From contig JALUVJ010000092.1 in NCBI GenBank assembly GCA_027020665.1, positions 1-43,342 on the forward strand: DNA of 43,342 nucleotides, in the 5' to 3' direction. Shown here piece by piece: positions 15,632 to 23,290 of the stretch. Position 1 is the stretch's first letter. Every line of letters begins with the position of its first letter. A program made the position numbers and the translations under genes. The notes beneath the pieces were generated by a model. That model saw only the letters and a list, made by a program, of their open reading frames with translations, was not told where the DNA came from and searched no databases. Source of the stretch: Nitrospira sp. GTDB lineage: Bacteria > Nitrospirota > Nitrospiria > SBBL01 > JAADHI01.

Positions 15632-18518
15632 TACACGCATACGTCGTATTGCGGCCAAAGAACTCACACTCTTTTTTGCCTCCCCCGTCGCCTACCTTTT
15701 TCTCGGTACGTTTGCGGCCGTGACATTATTTATCTTTTTTTGGGGCGAAGCCTTTTTTTCACGCAACATCGCCGATGTGCGGCCGCTTTTTGAGTGGATG
15801 CCGGTCCTGCTTATTTTTCTTACGAGCGCACTCACCATGCGCATGTGGAGTGAAGAGCGCCGAAGCGGCACCTTGGAACACGTACTCACACAGCCCATCG
15901 GTATCGCCGCTTTTGTGATCGGGAAATTTTTGGCCTGCCTCATTTTGTTGAGCATTGCGCTGGCGGTCACGCTGGCCTTGCCTCTTACGGTGTCCCTGTT
16001 GGGGGACTTGGACTGGGGGCCGGTAAGCAGCGGATATCTGGCGACACTCTTGCTGGGTGCGGCTTACTTGAGTGTCGGGCTGTTTGTCTCCGCGCGCAGT
16101 GACAATCAAATCGTCAGCCTCATCATCAGCGTGGCTTTGTGCGGACTGCTTTACTTGGTCGGCGCGCCGACGCTAACGAATTTTTTTGGCAACCAAGTCG
16201 GGGAGTGGCTTCGTCTGATCGGCACGGGCGCACGATTCGACGCCATCACGCGCGGCGTGATTGATGTACGGGATTTTGTCTATTATTTGAGTCTCATTGC
16301 CGTTTTTCTCATCTTGAATACCGATGCCCTGGAGCGCGAACGCTGGGCAGCCACAGGGGATAAAACACAACATCGGGCCTGGCGCATTGCGACAATCCTC
16401 CTCATCGCCAATGCCCTGAGCTTCAACCTTTGGTTGGGCCAAATTAACCGTCTGCGCATCGACACCACAGAAGGCAAGATGTATTCGATTTCCGAATCCA
16501 CGCACAACTACCTGGCGCAGCTTCAGGAGCCGCTGCTCATTCGAGGCTATTTCAGCGGAAAGACACATCCCTTGCTGGCGCCGCTTGTGCCGCAGATACG
16601 GGATTTGATTCGGGAATACGAAGTGGCCGGGGACGGCCGGGTGCGAGCGGAATTTATCGACCCGATGCGCACACCGGAATTGGAGGAAGAAGCCAACCAG
16701 AAATACGGCATCCGCCCGGTCCCTTTTCAAGTGGCCGACCGCTATCAGGCCTCACTCGTGAATTCTTATTTCGATGTATTGGTGCAATACGGTGATGCCT
16801 TTCAGGTACTGAGTTTTCGTGATTTGATTGAAATCAAGGCCTCCGGCAATGCGGACTTGGATGTGAAACTGCGCAATCCGGAATACGATCTCACCCGCGC
16901 GGTGAAAAAGGTGTTGCAGGATTATCAAAGCGGCGGCAATCTCTTTGATACCGTGAAAGGCGATCTGGAATTTACGGCTTACGTGTCGGAAGACGCACAA
17001 TTGCCGCAGGCCTTGGCGGAGTTTAAAAATACGATGAACAGCGTTTTGGAAGGGATACAGCAAGATGCAAAGGGGCGTTTGAAAACCCGCTTTGTGGATC
17101 CCGACGCAAACCAGGGAGAAGTCGCGCGGAAAATCGAGGCCGACTATGGGTTCCGGGCGATGCGCGCCGGTTTGTTTGATGCCGGGACCTTCTATTTTTA
17201 CATGACATTGGCCAAGGACAAACAAGTCATGCAAATTCCCTTGGGGGATTTGAGCGAAGGCGAGTTCAAGCGTAATCTGGAAAGCGCCATCAAACGTTTC
17301 TCCAGCGGGTTTACCAAAACTGTGGCCTTGGTCGCGCCCGCGCACGATCCGCAAATGGCCCGTTTCGGCCGGGGCGGGGTTCAGTTTTCGCAACTGCGTC
17401 AGGTACTGGATTCGGAGATGAATGTGCGGTCTGCGGATTTAAAGGACGGTAAACTGGCCGGTGAAACCGACCTTTTGTTTCTCGTTGCTCCCGATCAACT
17501 GGATGAGAAACAATTGTTTGCGGTGGATCAGTTTTTGATGCGCGGCGGCACAGTCGTCATTGCCACCGCGCCGTTTCGCGCGGAAATGGCCATGCAGCGT
17601 CTGAGTCTCGTGGAGCGCAAAAGCGGCTTGCAGGACTGGCTTGATCATCACGGCCTGTCTATTGAAAAACAAGTGGTGCTTGATCCGCAAAATGCGGCCT
17701 TTCCGATACCGGTCACGCGACAGGCCGGAGGTTTCAGTTTTCAGGAAATTCGCATGTTGGACTATCCCTATTTCATCGACATTCGCGGTGAAGGCATGAA
17801 TACGGAAAGTATCATTACGCGCGATTTAAATCAGCTCTCTCTGGCCTGGGCTTCGCCCATTCAGGTGGACATGGAAAAAAACAAAGCACGCACGGTCACC
17901 GAATTACTCCACAGCTCGGAAGGGGCCTGGCTTTCAGACTCCCTTAATATCATGCCTCAGATCACACGGGCCGGGATGATGCCCTTCACGCCCAGCGGGG
18001 ATCGCGGACGTCAGCTTTTGGGTGTGGTCAGCGAAGGACGCTTTGATTCCTATTTTTCGGGCAAAGACTCGCCTCTTTTAGAAGAGAATGCAGAAGCTTC
18101 TCCAACAAGCGATGCCGAGAAAAAGAACGCGGGTGCCGGCATCATCAGCGCCGTGATCGAACGTTCACCGGAATCGGCGCGCATCGTTTTATTCAGTTCA
18201 AATGATTTTTTGAGCGATCAAGTACTGCAATTGTCCGGCGCGATAGATGGAAGCGCGGCTTTGGGCGGTTTGCAGTTGGCGGCGAACACCGTCGAGTGGG
18301 CTTTGGAGGAGCAGGGCCTGCTCGGTATCCGCAGCCGCGGACACTTTAATCGCACACTGCCGTCAATGGGTCAAAGTGCACGGCAATTTTGGGAGTACTT
18401 GAATTACGGCCTTGCGATTTTTTCCATTGCCCTGCTGGCCCTGGTGCAGCGCCTTCGGCGCCGAGTCCGTAATCGCGCTTATATGGCGAGTCTTGCGGTC
18501 TCGGGAGGTATGAAATGA
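15621..18518 (+). CDS. GldF-GldG fusion: ABC-2 permease plus auxiliary domain
   Basis: About 965 residues. The ATG at 15621 (SD GCGAGGAGG) begins MLLDTRIRRIAAKELTLFFA, typical of GldF-type permeases. Residues 1-245 hold six membrane segments (for example PVLLIFLTSALTMRMWSEERRSG), and after a short linker a seventh helix starts the GldG-like part. That part is a large extracytoplasmic domain (ABC_transp_aux), with RIDTTEGKMYSISESTHNYL, LIRGYFSG, the VALVAPAHDP region and an RGGTVVIATAPFR motif. It ends in a C-terminal membrane helix (LNYGLAIFSIALLALVQRLR). In Bacteroidetes gliding loci GldF and GldG are separate; here they are one chain. ATGA overlap with the DUF4340 gene follows. Confidence 0.88.
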   Translation: MLLDTRIRRIAAKELTLFFASPVAYLFLGTFAAVTLFIFFWGEAFFSRNIADVRPLFEWMPVLLIFLTSALTMRMWSEERRSGTLEHVLTQPIGIAAFVIGKFLACLILLSIALAVTLALPLTVSLLGDLDWGPVSSGYLATLLLGAAYLSVGLFVSARSDNQIVSLIISVALCGLLYLVGAPTLTNFFGNQVGEWLRLIGTGARFDAITRGVIDVRDFVYYLSLIAVFLILNTDALERERWAATGDKTQHRAWRIATILLIANALSFNLWLGQINRLRIDTTEGKMYSISESTHNYLAQLQEPLLIRGYFSGKTHPLLAPLVPQIRDLIREYEVAGDGRVRAEFIDPMRTPELEEEANQKYGIRPVPFQVADRYQASLVNSYFDVLVQYGDAFQVLSFRDLIEIKASGNADLDVKLRNPEYDLTRAVKKVLQDYQSGGNLFDTVKGDLEFTAYVSEDAQLPQALAEFKNTMNSVLEGIQQDAKGRLKTRFVDPDANQGEVARKIEADYGFRAMRAGLFDAGTFYFYMTLAKDKQVMQIPLGDLSEGEFKRNLESAIKRFSSGFTKTVALVAPAHDPQMARFGRGGVQFSQLRQVLDSEMNVRSADLKDGKLAGETDLLFLVAPDQLDEKQLFAVDQFLMRGGTVVIATAPFRAEMAMQRLSLVERKSGLQDWLDHHGLSIEKQVVLDPQNAAFPIPVTRQAGGFSFQEIRMLDYPYFIDIRGEGMNTESIITRDLNQLSLAWASPIQVDMEKNKARTVTELLHSSEGAWLSDSLNIMPQITRAGMMPFTPSGDRGRQLLGVVSEGRFDSYFSGKDSPLLEENAEASPTSDAEKKNAGAGIISAVIERSPESARIVLFSSNDFLSDQVLQLSGAIDGSAALGGLQLAANTVEWALEEQGLLGIRSRGHFNRTLPSMGQSARQFWEYLNYGLAIFSIALLALVQRLRRRVRNRAYMASLAVSGGMK

Positions 18519-19468
18519 AGGGACTCAATCAGAAACTCGCTGTTTTGTTGATTCTTCAAGTGCTGATTGCCGCCGGACTTTTTTTGGGCGGCAAAACGGA
18601 TGAGCCCGAAGCGGCGCAGCGTTCTTTAATGACGATCGAAACCGCGGAAATTGATGGCATCATCATTTCGGACAGCGCAGAGAATACGGTGACACTGAAA
18701 AAGACCGGAACAGCCTGGCAATTGCCTGACTATTATAATCTTCCGGTTGAAGACGGAAAGGTGGAGTCCATCATCGAAAAACTCAAAACCGGCCGCACCG
18801 GTTGGCCCGTGGCCAGGACGACCGCGGCACAAAACCGTTTTGAAGTGGCCGATGAAAAATACCAACGCCACGTGCGCTTCTTGAAAGGAAAAACCGACTT
18901 GGCGGCACTTTACATCGGTACTTCGCCGGGCTTCCGAAAAGTCCACGTGCGAAAATCGAAGGATGATGAAATCTACGCAGTCGTGTTGAACACTTTTGAT
19001 TTTCCGGCACAGGCCAAGGCATGGTTTGACAAAAACTTGGCGCAGCCCAAAGGCCCGATCGGCACGATTGAGGGTCCCGATTTTCATATTGTGAAAAAAG
19101 ACGATCAGTGGGTCTTTAAAACAGGGGAAGCAAAAGTCAATCAAGATGCCTTCCGGAAGTTGCTCAATGCCCTCCGCAATCTGCGTGTCAGCGCTGCGGC
19201 GGCCGACGAAATAACCGTGCCGGCCGAAACATACCGCCTGAAAGTCATTGCCAAAGGCAAAAATTTGGATTACCAGTTTTTTGAAGAGAAGGGGTCTTTT
19301 TATGTGCGCCATCCGGATTACAGAAAGCCTTTTCAATTGTCGAAGCCGGACTACGATCAAATCATTGCCCAAACAGCAGAAAGTTTGACAAAAACAGAAG
19401 CGGCGGAAGACATTCAAGCAGGGCCGGACGTATTATCCGATGCGGCAGCGCCTTCAGGCAGCGAATGA
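18515..19468 (+). CDS. DUF4340 domain protein of the Gld-type ABC cluster
   Basis: 317 residues. One N-terminal membrane anchor (NQKLAVLLILQVLIAAGLFL) precedes a beta-rich extracytoplasmic region with the DUF4340 pattern: IIISDSAENTVTLKKTGTAW, QLPDYYNLPVEDGKVESIIE and ALYIGTSPGFRKVHVR. Its start overlaps the previous stop (ATGA, 18515-18518), so it is the third gene of the GldA/GldFG unit. DUF4340 proteins regularly accompany such transporters and probably sit with GldG on the outer face of the inner membrane. Molecular role unknown. Confidence 0.85.
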   Translation: MKGLNQKLAVLLILQVLIAAGLFLGGKTDEPEAAQRSLMTIETAEIDGIIISDSAENTVTLKKTGTAWQLPDYYNLPVEDGKVESIIEKLKTGRTGWPVARTTAAQNRFEVADEKYQRHVRFLKGKTDLAALYIGTSPGFRKVHVRKSKDDEIYAVVLNTFDFPAQAKAWFDKNLAQPKGPIGTIEGPDFHIVKKDDQWVFKTGEAKVNQDAFRKLLNALRNLRVSAAAADEITVPAETYRLKVIAKGKNLDYQFFEEKGSFYVRHPDYRKPFQLSKPDYDQIIAQTAESLTKTEAAEDIQAGPDVLSDAAAPSGSE

Positions 19469-19536
19469 ACTGCCCGCCGAAACAGTGACGAGTCTATTTA
19501 TGTTGAGGAAACGCTGATTTCCCCAAATTTCGCGAT

Positions 19537-19566
19537 TTGATTTTAATGAAGCAAATCGGATATAGT
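19537..19566 (+). promoter_or_regulatory. Sigma-70-like promoter for small exported protein
   Basis: TTGATT (19537-19542), an 18-nt spacer and TATAGT (19561-19566). Predicted start near 19573, 68 nt before ATG 19641. Confidence 0.55.
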
Positions 19567-19640
19567 CGCAAAACGCTTCTCAAAATCCGGAAAGACTCGT
19601 GAAGCGCCACCTTAACTTCTATGTAATAGGAGATTCATTG

Positions 19641-19925
19641 ATGAGGAAATTTGCCCTGTTTGTTGTTGCATTTTCTGTCGTTTTAAGTGTTGCGGTTGTT
19701 GGTTTTGCAGGAGGTAAACACTCTGGCGGTCATGGCGATATGATTGTCGGTGAGGTCGTTAAAGCTGAAGGGGCATTTGTGACCGTGAAAGACGATCATG
19801 GGAAGTCCCACAAGTTTCATGTCGATAAATCCACACATCTTGAGGGAAAAATTAAAGCCGGCGTAAAAGTGGAAGTCGAAGCAACCGACGGCGGACATGC
19901 TATTTCCATGATGGTGAAAAAATAA
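19641..19925 (+). CDS. Small exported protein with DUF5666/OB-like domain
   Basis: 94 residues from ATG 19641 (SD AGGAG, eight bases away). A signal peptide, MRKFALFVVAFSVVLSVAVV, GFAGG, is followed by a His/Gly/Lys-rich mature part with short beta strands: VGEVVKAEGAFVTVKDDHGK, KFHVDKSTHLEG, VKVEVEATDGGHAISM. The pattern 'G.V......V.VKD..G....v.vd..T' resembles small periplasmic OB-fold/DUF5666 proteins. Four histidines in the first mature residues could bind metal, but that is a guess. Monocistronic: its own promoter and a strong terminator at 19962. Confidence 0.75.
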   Translation: MRKFALFVVAFSVVLSVAVVGFAGGKHSGGHGDMIVGEVVKAEGAFVTVKDDHGKSHKFHVDKSTHLEGKIKAGVKVEVEATDGGHAISMMVKK

Positions 19926-19961
19926 GGGGTAAAGCGAATCACGTTTTTGTCGATGTGTTGA

Positions 19962-20001
19962 AACGCCCCGGCCTCATTAAACAGGCCGGGGCGTTTTTTT
20001 T
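19962..20001 (+). terminator. Rho-independent terminator
   Basis: AACGCCCCGGCCT (19962-19974) pairs perfectly with 19983-19995 across an 8-nt loop and is followed by a run of T residues to 20001. Ends the small exported protein transcript, just before the convergent HAD gene. Confidence 0.93.
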
Positions 20002-20038
20002 GGGGATTTTGGTTTCGAAAAAACGATTCCGGACTTAA

Positions 20039-20755
20039 TCAGCGCTTCTTTAGGAAAGCATGGATGCCGTGTAAGTTTCGGATACTTCTGTGGGCTTTGT
20101 ATGTGCCGTTAAGGCCTTTCCGGTTGAGGAAAAGGGCCTTTATGCCGACGGCTTGCGGGCCGGTGACATCATTTTCAAAGTGATCGCCGACGTGAACGGA
20201 TTCGGAAGGAGACAAGCCCGTTTTTTTCAGGCTGTGTTTGAAAATGCCCGGGGCGGGTTTGGCGACCGCGCTTTGACTTGAAAAGACAATCACATCGAAA
20301 AAATCGTGAATTCCCAAGTGTCGGCAAATGGTGACGAGACGCGAATCAAAGTTTGAGATAATCCCCAAGGTGAAGCCTGATTTTTTTAGCGCAGCCAGGA
20401 CGGACTTTGTTTCAGGGAAGAGTTGCCAGGCGCTTTCGCTTTCAAAAAACGCATAGAGTTCGTCAAAAAAAAGATCGAAGTGTGGAAAGTCGATTCCTGA
20501 AAAAACATGACCGACAAGTCTTCGCCACCATTGATATTCCAATCCCGGCAGTGCGTTTTCAGACGCATCGGGAAAAGCCAAGGGTGGCGCTTTTTGGAAG
20601 GCCTCTTTAAAACGCGGGCCCAAGGTTTCTGCGCCGATATCAAGGCCGTGCCGCGCGGCGAATCGACTGTAGTAGGTGCCGATGGGTGCTTTTGCTTCAA
20701 AAAGCGTGTCGCCCGCATCAAAAAAAATGCCCTTGATCGGCTTGTCCCGTGTCAC
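20039..20755 (-). CDS. HAD family hydrolase (HDHD3-like)
   Basis: Haloacid dehalogenase superfamily phosphatase, 238 residues. Motif I is FFDAGDTLF (Asp13 nucleophile, Asp16), motif II is ISNFDSR, and motif IV is HVGDHFENDVTGPQAVG; motif III Lys is in SAVAKPAPGIF. A cap domain of about 70 helical residues lies between motifs I and II (C1 type). The substrate cannot be read from sequence. Its start overlaps panE by 4 nt (20752-20755), so the two are co-translated. The stop codon lies inside a copy of a short dispersed repeat (20030-20054). Confidence 0.88.
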   Translation of the reverse strand: MTRDKPIKGIFFDAGDTLFEAKAPIGTYYSRFAARHGLDIGAETLGPRFKEAFQKAPPLAFPDASENALPGLEYQWWRRLVGHVFSGIDFPHFDLFFDELYAFFESESAWQLFPETKSVLAALKKSGFTLGIISNFDSRLVTICRHLGIHDFFDVIVFSSQSAVAKPAPGIFKHSLKKTGLSPSESVHVGDHFENDVTGPQAVGIKALFLNRKGLNGTYKAHRSIRNLHGIHAFLKKR

Positions 20756-21702
20756 CTTGTGTTCCTTTTGAGGTGATTTTTCATCTCCAAACCCTTAACC
20801 AAGGTATACAGGACTTCGTTCACGGGGGTGGGCACGCCGTATTTTTTCCCACGCCGGATTAAATCGCCGTTGAGGTATTCGATCTCCGTCTCTTTACCGC
20901 GCCGGTAATCTTCATACATGGAGGTGTAAAAGTCTTTCAAATCATGGGAGACTTTAATCGTCTGATCCGCGAGCTCCGGGTTTAAAACGATGCCTTCCGA
21001 AGCGGCGACGGCGATGATTTCGGCAATGGCTTTTTGCACAAGGGCGCTAAGTGCCGAATGTTGCAGAACCAATGAAACGGGATGATCCAAAATAACGGAA
21101 AGCGGATTGAATGTGGCGTTCCAACACAATTTTTCCCATTTGGCCCGGCGGATATCCGTTGAGAGACGGCAGGAAATGCCGGCCCCGGATAAAAGCCGGT
21201 GAATCTGCTCAGCCCGCGCGCTTTTTTTTCCTGAAAGTTCACCCAGTGCAATAATGCCCCTGCGGCGGTGTTCAATGACGCCCGGCTGCGCCAAGCGGGC
21301 GGTGATATAGGCCACGCCTGCGACCACGCAGGGTTTCCCGTAAAAGGCAAGGATTTCGTCTTCCGACCGCACACCATTTTGAAGGGTGAGTATGACGGCG
21401 CCTTTTTCAACCTGTGCTGCGAGTTGAGGCAGAAGGGGAGCAAGGTCTTGGCATTTGACCGTGAGCAGGATGAGGTCAGGCGTATCGATTTCATCGGGAT
21501 GGGTGATAAGGGACGGATGGATGAGAAAATCGCCCTGTGTGCTGTCAATTTTAAGGCCTTTTTCCCGAATGACTTGTAATGTGCGTTTTCGCACCAGGAA
21601 GCTTAGGTCCACACCTGATTTGGCAAGCTGCGCCCCAAAATATCCGCCGACCGCACCCGCGCCAACAACGAGTACTTTTTGAAGTTGCTTTGTTTTGTGC
21701 AC
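20752..21702 (-). CDS. panE: 2-dehydropantoate 2-reductase
   Basis: NADPH-dependent ketopantoate reductase of pantothenate (coenzyme A) synthesis, 316 residues. The N-terminal Rossmann motif is VLVVGAGAVGGYFGAQLAKSG. LILLTVKCQDL and LTLQNGV follow, and the catalytic region has WEKLCWNATFNPLSVIL. The C-terminal ApbA_C domain shows YEDYRRGKETEIEYLNGDL and GVPTPVNEVLYTLV. Start is GTG at 21702 with weak SD; a sigma-70 promoter lies at 21730-21758. Paralogues of this family can reduce other 2-keto acids, so the exact substrate is probable rather than certain. Confidence 0.9.
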   Translation of the reverse strand: MHKTKQLQKVLVVGAGAVGGYFGAQLAKSGVDLSFLVRKRTLQVIREKGLKIDSTQGDFLIHPSLITHPDEIDTPDLILLTVKCQDLAPLLPQLAAQVEKGAVILTLQNGVRSEDEILAFYGKPCVVAGVAYITARLAQPGVIEHRRRGIIALGELSGKKSARAEQIHRLLSGAGISCRLSTDIRRAKWEKLCWNATFNPLSVILDHPVSLVLQHSALSALVQKAIAEIIAVAASEGIVLNPELADQTIKVSHDLKDFYTSMYEDYRRGKETEIEYLNGDLIRRGKKYGVPTPVNEVLYTLVKGLEMKNHLKRNTR

Positions 21703-21729
21703 GATATGGCCTTATCCCGTAAAAAGGTA

Positions 21730-21758
21730 ATCATACTCGAAATGATACCTTAGAACAA
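21730..21758 (-). promoter_or_regulatory. Sigma-70 promoter of panE-HAD operon
   Basis: On the minus strand, TTGTTC (21758-21753), a 17-nt spacer and TATGAT (21735-21730). Predicted start near 21722, about 20 nt before the GTG of panE. Confidence 0.62.
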
Positions 21759-21873
21759 TCGCTAATTCGCCATCCGGGAAATGACGGAATCGTGCTGTTG
21801 TTTTTAGTGTCGCGATCGGGTATGGTTGAAAGCCCTCGCCTTGAGGCGAAGAAAAGTTATCGCTTTGCGACTT

Positions 21874-21956
21874 GTCATTTCGAGCGAAGGGAGAAATCTT
21901 GCAGTTCAGCATTTGTCGTTTAAGATTTCTCAGTCACTTCGTTTCTTCGAAATGAC
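21874..21956. repeat. MITE-like palindromic element
   Basis: 83 bp with imperfect terminal inverted repeats. The left end is GTCATTTCGAGCGAAG and the right end reads CTTCGTTTCTTCGAAATGAC, with inner inverted arms AGAAATCTT and AAGATTTCT. This outline is recognisable from short non-coding repeats dispersed in many bacterial chromosomes. No coding capacity. It lies in the 500-nt gap between panE and zapB, which otherwise holds the panE promoter, other short repeats and the zapB promoter. Confidence 0.65.
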
Positions 21957-22040
21957 AGGCAAGGTTTTTCACCGTGTTGGCATCGGATCGCGTCGATTGA
22001 GACGCGTTTTATCTCATTGCGTCTTATTTGTTGTATTGAA

Positions 22041-22066
22041 CCCAAAATCAGCGATTGATTTTAGGA
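22041..22066. repeat. Short hairpin repeat (AAAATCA-GCGAT-TGATTTT)
   Basis: AAAATCA (22044-22050) and TGATTTT (22056-22062) flank GCGAT. The same core with the same loop recurs at 26681-26697 inside a longer hairpin. Confidence 0.5.
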
Positions 22067-22093
22067 AAAACGGCCAAACCACCTGAAAAACAA

Positions 22094-22136
22094 GGCGTGA
22101 ATCGGCGGTTTCAAATTCCGAAATCGCAGAATTTGG
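22094..22136 (+). repeat. Dispersed palindromic repeat, copy 1 (upstream of zapB)
   Basis: GGCGTGAATCGGCGG followed by a CAAATTCC...GAATTTGG palindrome. About 37 of 41 aligned positions match the reverse complement of 22776-22817. A shorter third copy lies at 38198-38223. Its end is 15 nt before the -35 box of the zapB promoter. Confidence 0.7.
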
Positions 22137-22150
22137 ATTGAAATCCTCTG

Positions 22151-22179
22151 TTGACAAAGTTGATGTGAAGGTTTAGATT
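22151..22179 (+). promoter_or_regulatory. Sigma-70 promoter of zapBA
   Basis: Consensus -35 TTGACA (22151-22156), a 17-nt spacer and TAGATT (22174-22179). Predicted start near 22186, about 23 nt before ATG 22209. Confidence 0.8.
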
Positions 22180-22208
22180 TACGAAAATTTCAACCGGATG
22201 AGGGACAT

Positions 22209-22475
22209 ATGGATTTGGAATATTTAGGCATATTGGAAACGCGTGTTCAGGAGATGATTCGTCTGCTTCAGTCAACACGAGAGGAAAAGCGCATGCTCGA
22301 AGCGCGGCTTGCGGAGCAGGCAGAGGCCTTCCAAGGGCTGCAAGCGGAACGCGAGGAAGTGCGCCAACGCATCGAACGTATTTTAGGTAACCTAAGCCAT
22401 GTCAATCAAGAGGCAGAAAGCGTCATGGCCGAGCAGGGAGCGGATCAGGAGGGTGGACAAGAAACTGCATATTGA
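22209..22475 (+). CDS. zapB: ZapB-like coiled-coil cell division protein
   Basis: 88-residue protein that is almost wholly coiled coil: LETRVQEMIRLLQSTREEKR, MLEARLAEQAEAF, LQAEREEVRQRIERILGNL. Size, heptad pattern and its place directly before zapA with overlapping reading frames fit the ZapB/DUF904 family. ZapB bridges ZapA-bound FtsZ filaments at the division site. Coiled coils give little family-specific signal, so the name leans on synteny. SD GAGGGA precedes ATG 22209, and a near-consensus promoter lies upstream. Confidence 0.75.
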   Translation: MDLEYLGILETRVQEMIRLLQSTREEKRMLEARLAEQAEAFQGLQAEREEVRQRIERILGNLSHVNQEAESVMAEQGADQEGGQETAY

Positions 22476-22749
22476 AATCTTCGGGCGTCAATACACCCTT
22501 CGCGGACAATCGGATCAAGCCTACGCGGATGAACTGGTTGCCTTAGTTGATAAAAAGATGCGCGAGATTTCAAAACACTCCCCCGGCAGCCCTTTTTCAA
22601 AGCTTGCGGTGCTGGCTGCGATTAATATTGCGCACGAGCTTGTTCAGGCCAACAATGCCCAAGCGGCGCAGCAAACGGCCCTTGACGGGAGAACGCGTGC
22701 TATAATCAAAAGTATCGAAGAATCCTTCGAGACCTTTCCTTCCACATAA
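22453..22749 (+). CDS. zapA: Cell division protein ZapA
   Basis: FtsZ-ring stabiliser, about 98 residues. Conserved features are VDKKLHIEIFGRQYTLRG, ADELVALVDKKMREIS and FSKLAVLAAINIAHELV followed by a C-terminal helix. The start is uncertain. GTG 22453 gives the canonical N-terminus but AGGAGG (22447-22452) abuts it without spacer. ATG 22399 has no SD and would add 18 atypical residues. Either start overlaps zapB, so translation is probably coupled. 6S RNA follows downstream, the classical zapA-ssrS neighbourhood. Confidence 0.88.
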   Translation: MDKKLHIEIFGRQYTLRGQSDQAYADELVALVDKKMREISKHSPGSPFSKLAVLAAINIAHELVQANNAQAAQQTALDGRTRAIIKSIEESFETFPST

Positions 22750-22775
22750 GTCTTGTTTGTCAGTTTTATATCTCG

Positions 22776-22817
22776 TTCAAATTCCGCGATTGCGGAATTT
22801 GAAGCCGCCGATTCGCC
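22776..22817 (-). repeat. Dispersed palindromic repeat, copy 2 (downstream of zapA)
   Basis: Perfect 12-bp arms TTCAAATTCCGC (22776-22787) and their complement (22792-22803) around GATT, then GCCGCCGATTCGCC. Inverted relative to copy 1, so the two copies bracket zapBA. The nucleotides from 22818 to about 22960 show no gene. Confidence 0.75.
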
Positions 22818-23012
22818 TGCTTACACTGCGTTATCGGCAATGTTACTGTTCACCGTACAGGCAAGTATGCCTTGGTCGCCAAAATTGCCTCCGGCCTTAT
22901 CTTTTTAGGCGACTTGACGGTTTCTCCCAAAATTGTTCGCAGGTTTTGGGAAGCCCATCGTTTTGTTGATAAACATGCCCATCTTTGATAGTCTTACCCC
23001 AGCATAGAATAC

Positions 23013-23189
23013 ATCCCTGCTTTGTGCGTGGGCGGGTAATCCTCGAACCTAAGTTTTTTGTAAGGGAGCTGAGTTCAAGGGGGCGGTGAGCATGTTCCAC
23101 CTGGATTGGAAAAGCCTAAAGTCTCCATCTCAGCGCCCACCTGGTGACCCAGGTTTGATCTGATCTCCTTCTCACGGCAAAGCGGGGAT
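23013..23189 (+). ncRNA. ssrS: 6S RNA (RNA polymerase regulator)
   Basis: About 177 nt between zapA and rarA. The E. coli 6S core GGTGAGCATG is present at 23085-23094. It is followed by a hairpin TTCCA-CCTGGAT-TGGAA in place of the E. coli CTCGG hairpin, then AAGCCTAAA (E. coli AAGCCTTAAA) and a second hairpin ACCTGG-TGAC-CCAGGT. The closing stem is ATCCCTGCTTTG (23013-23024) with CAAAGCGGGGAT (23178-23189), 12 bp with one T-G pair. A possible promoter is TTGTTG (22963) with GATAGT (22987), so the primary transcript may start a little earlier. 6S RNA mimics open promoter DNA and holds sigma-70 polymerase in stationary phase. Confidence 0.88.
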
Positions 23190-23290
23190 CTTTTTATCCC
23201 CGAAATCGATGTTTTTAAACGGCCTGATTCCCTCTTATTTTTCCAGGATTTTCGTCTGTCTCAATCCTAAAACAGGGGTTTAATGGGGTA

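Noticed and set aside
22757-23100. Short open frames on both strands in the zapA-rarA gap
   Set aside because: They overlap a dispersed repeat and 6S RNA and have no coding features.
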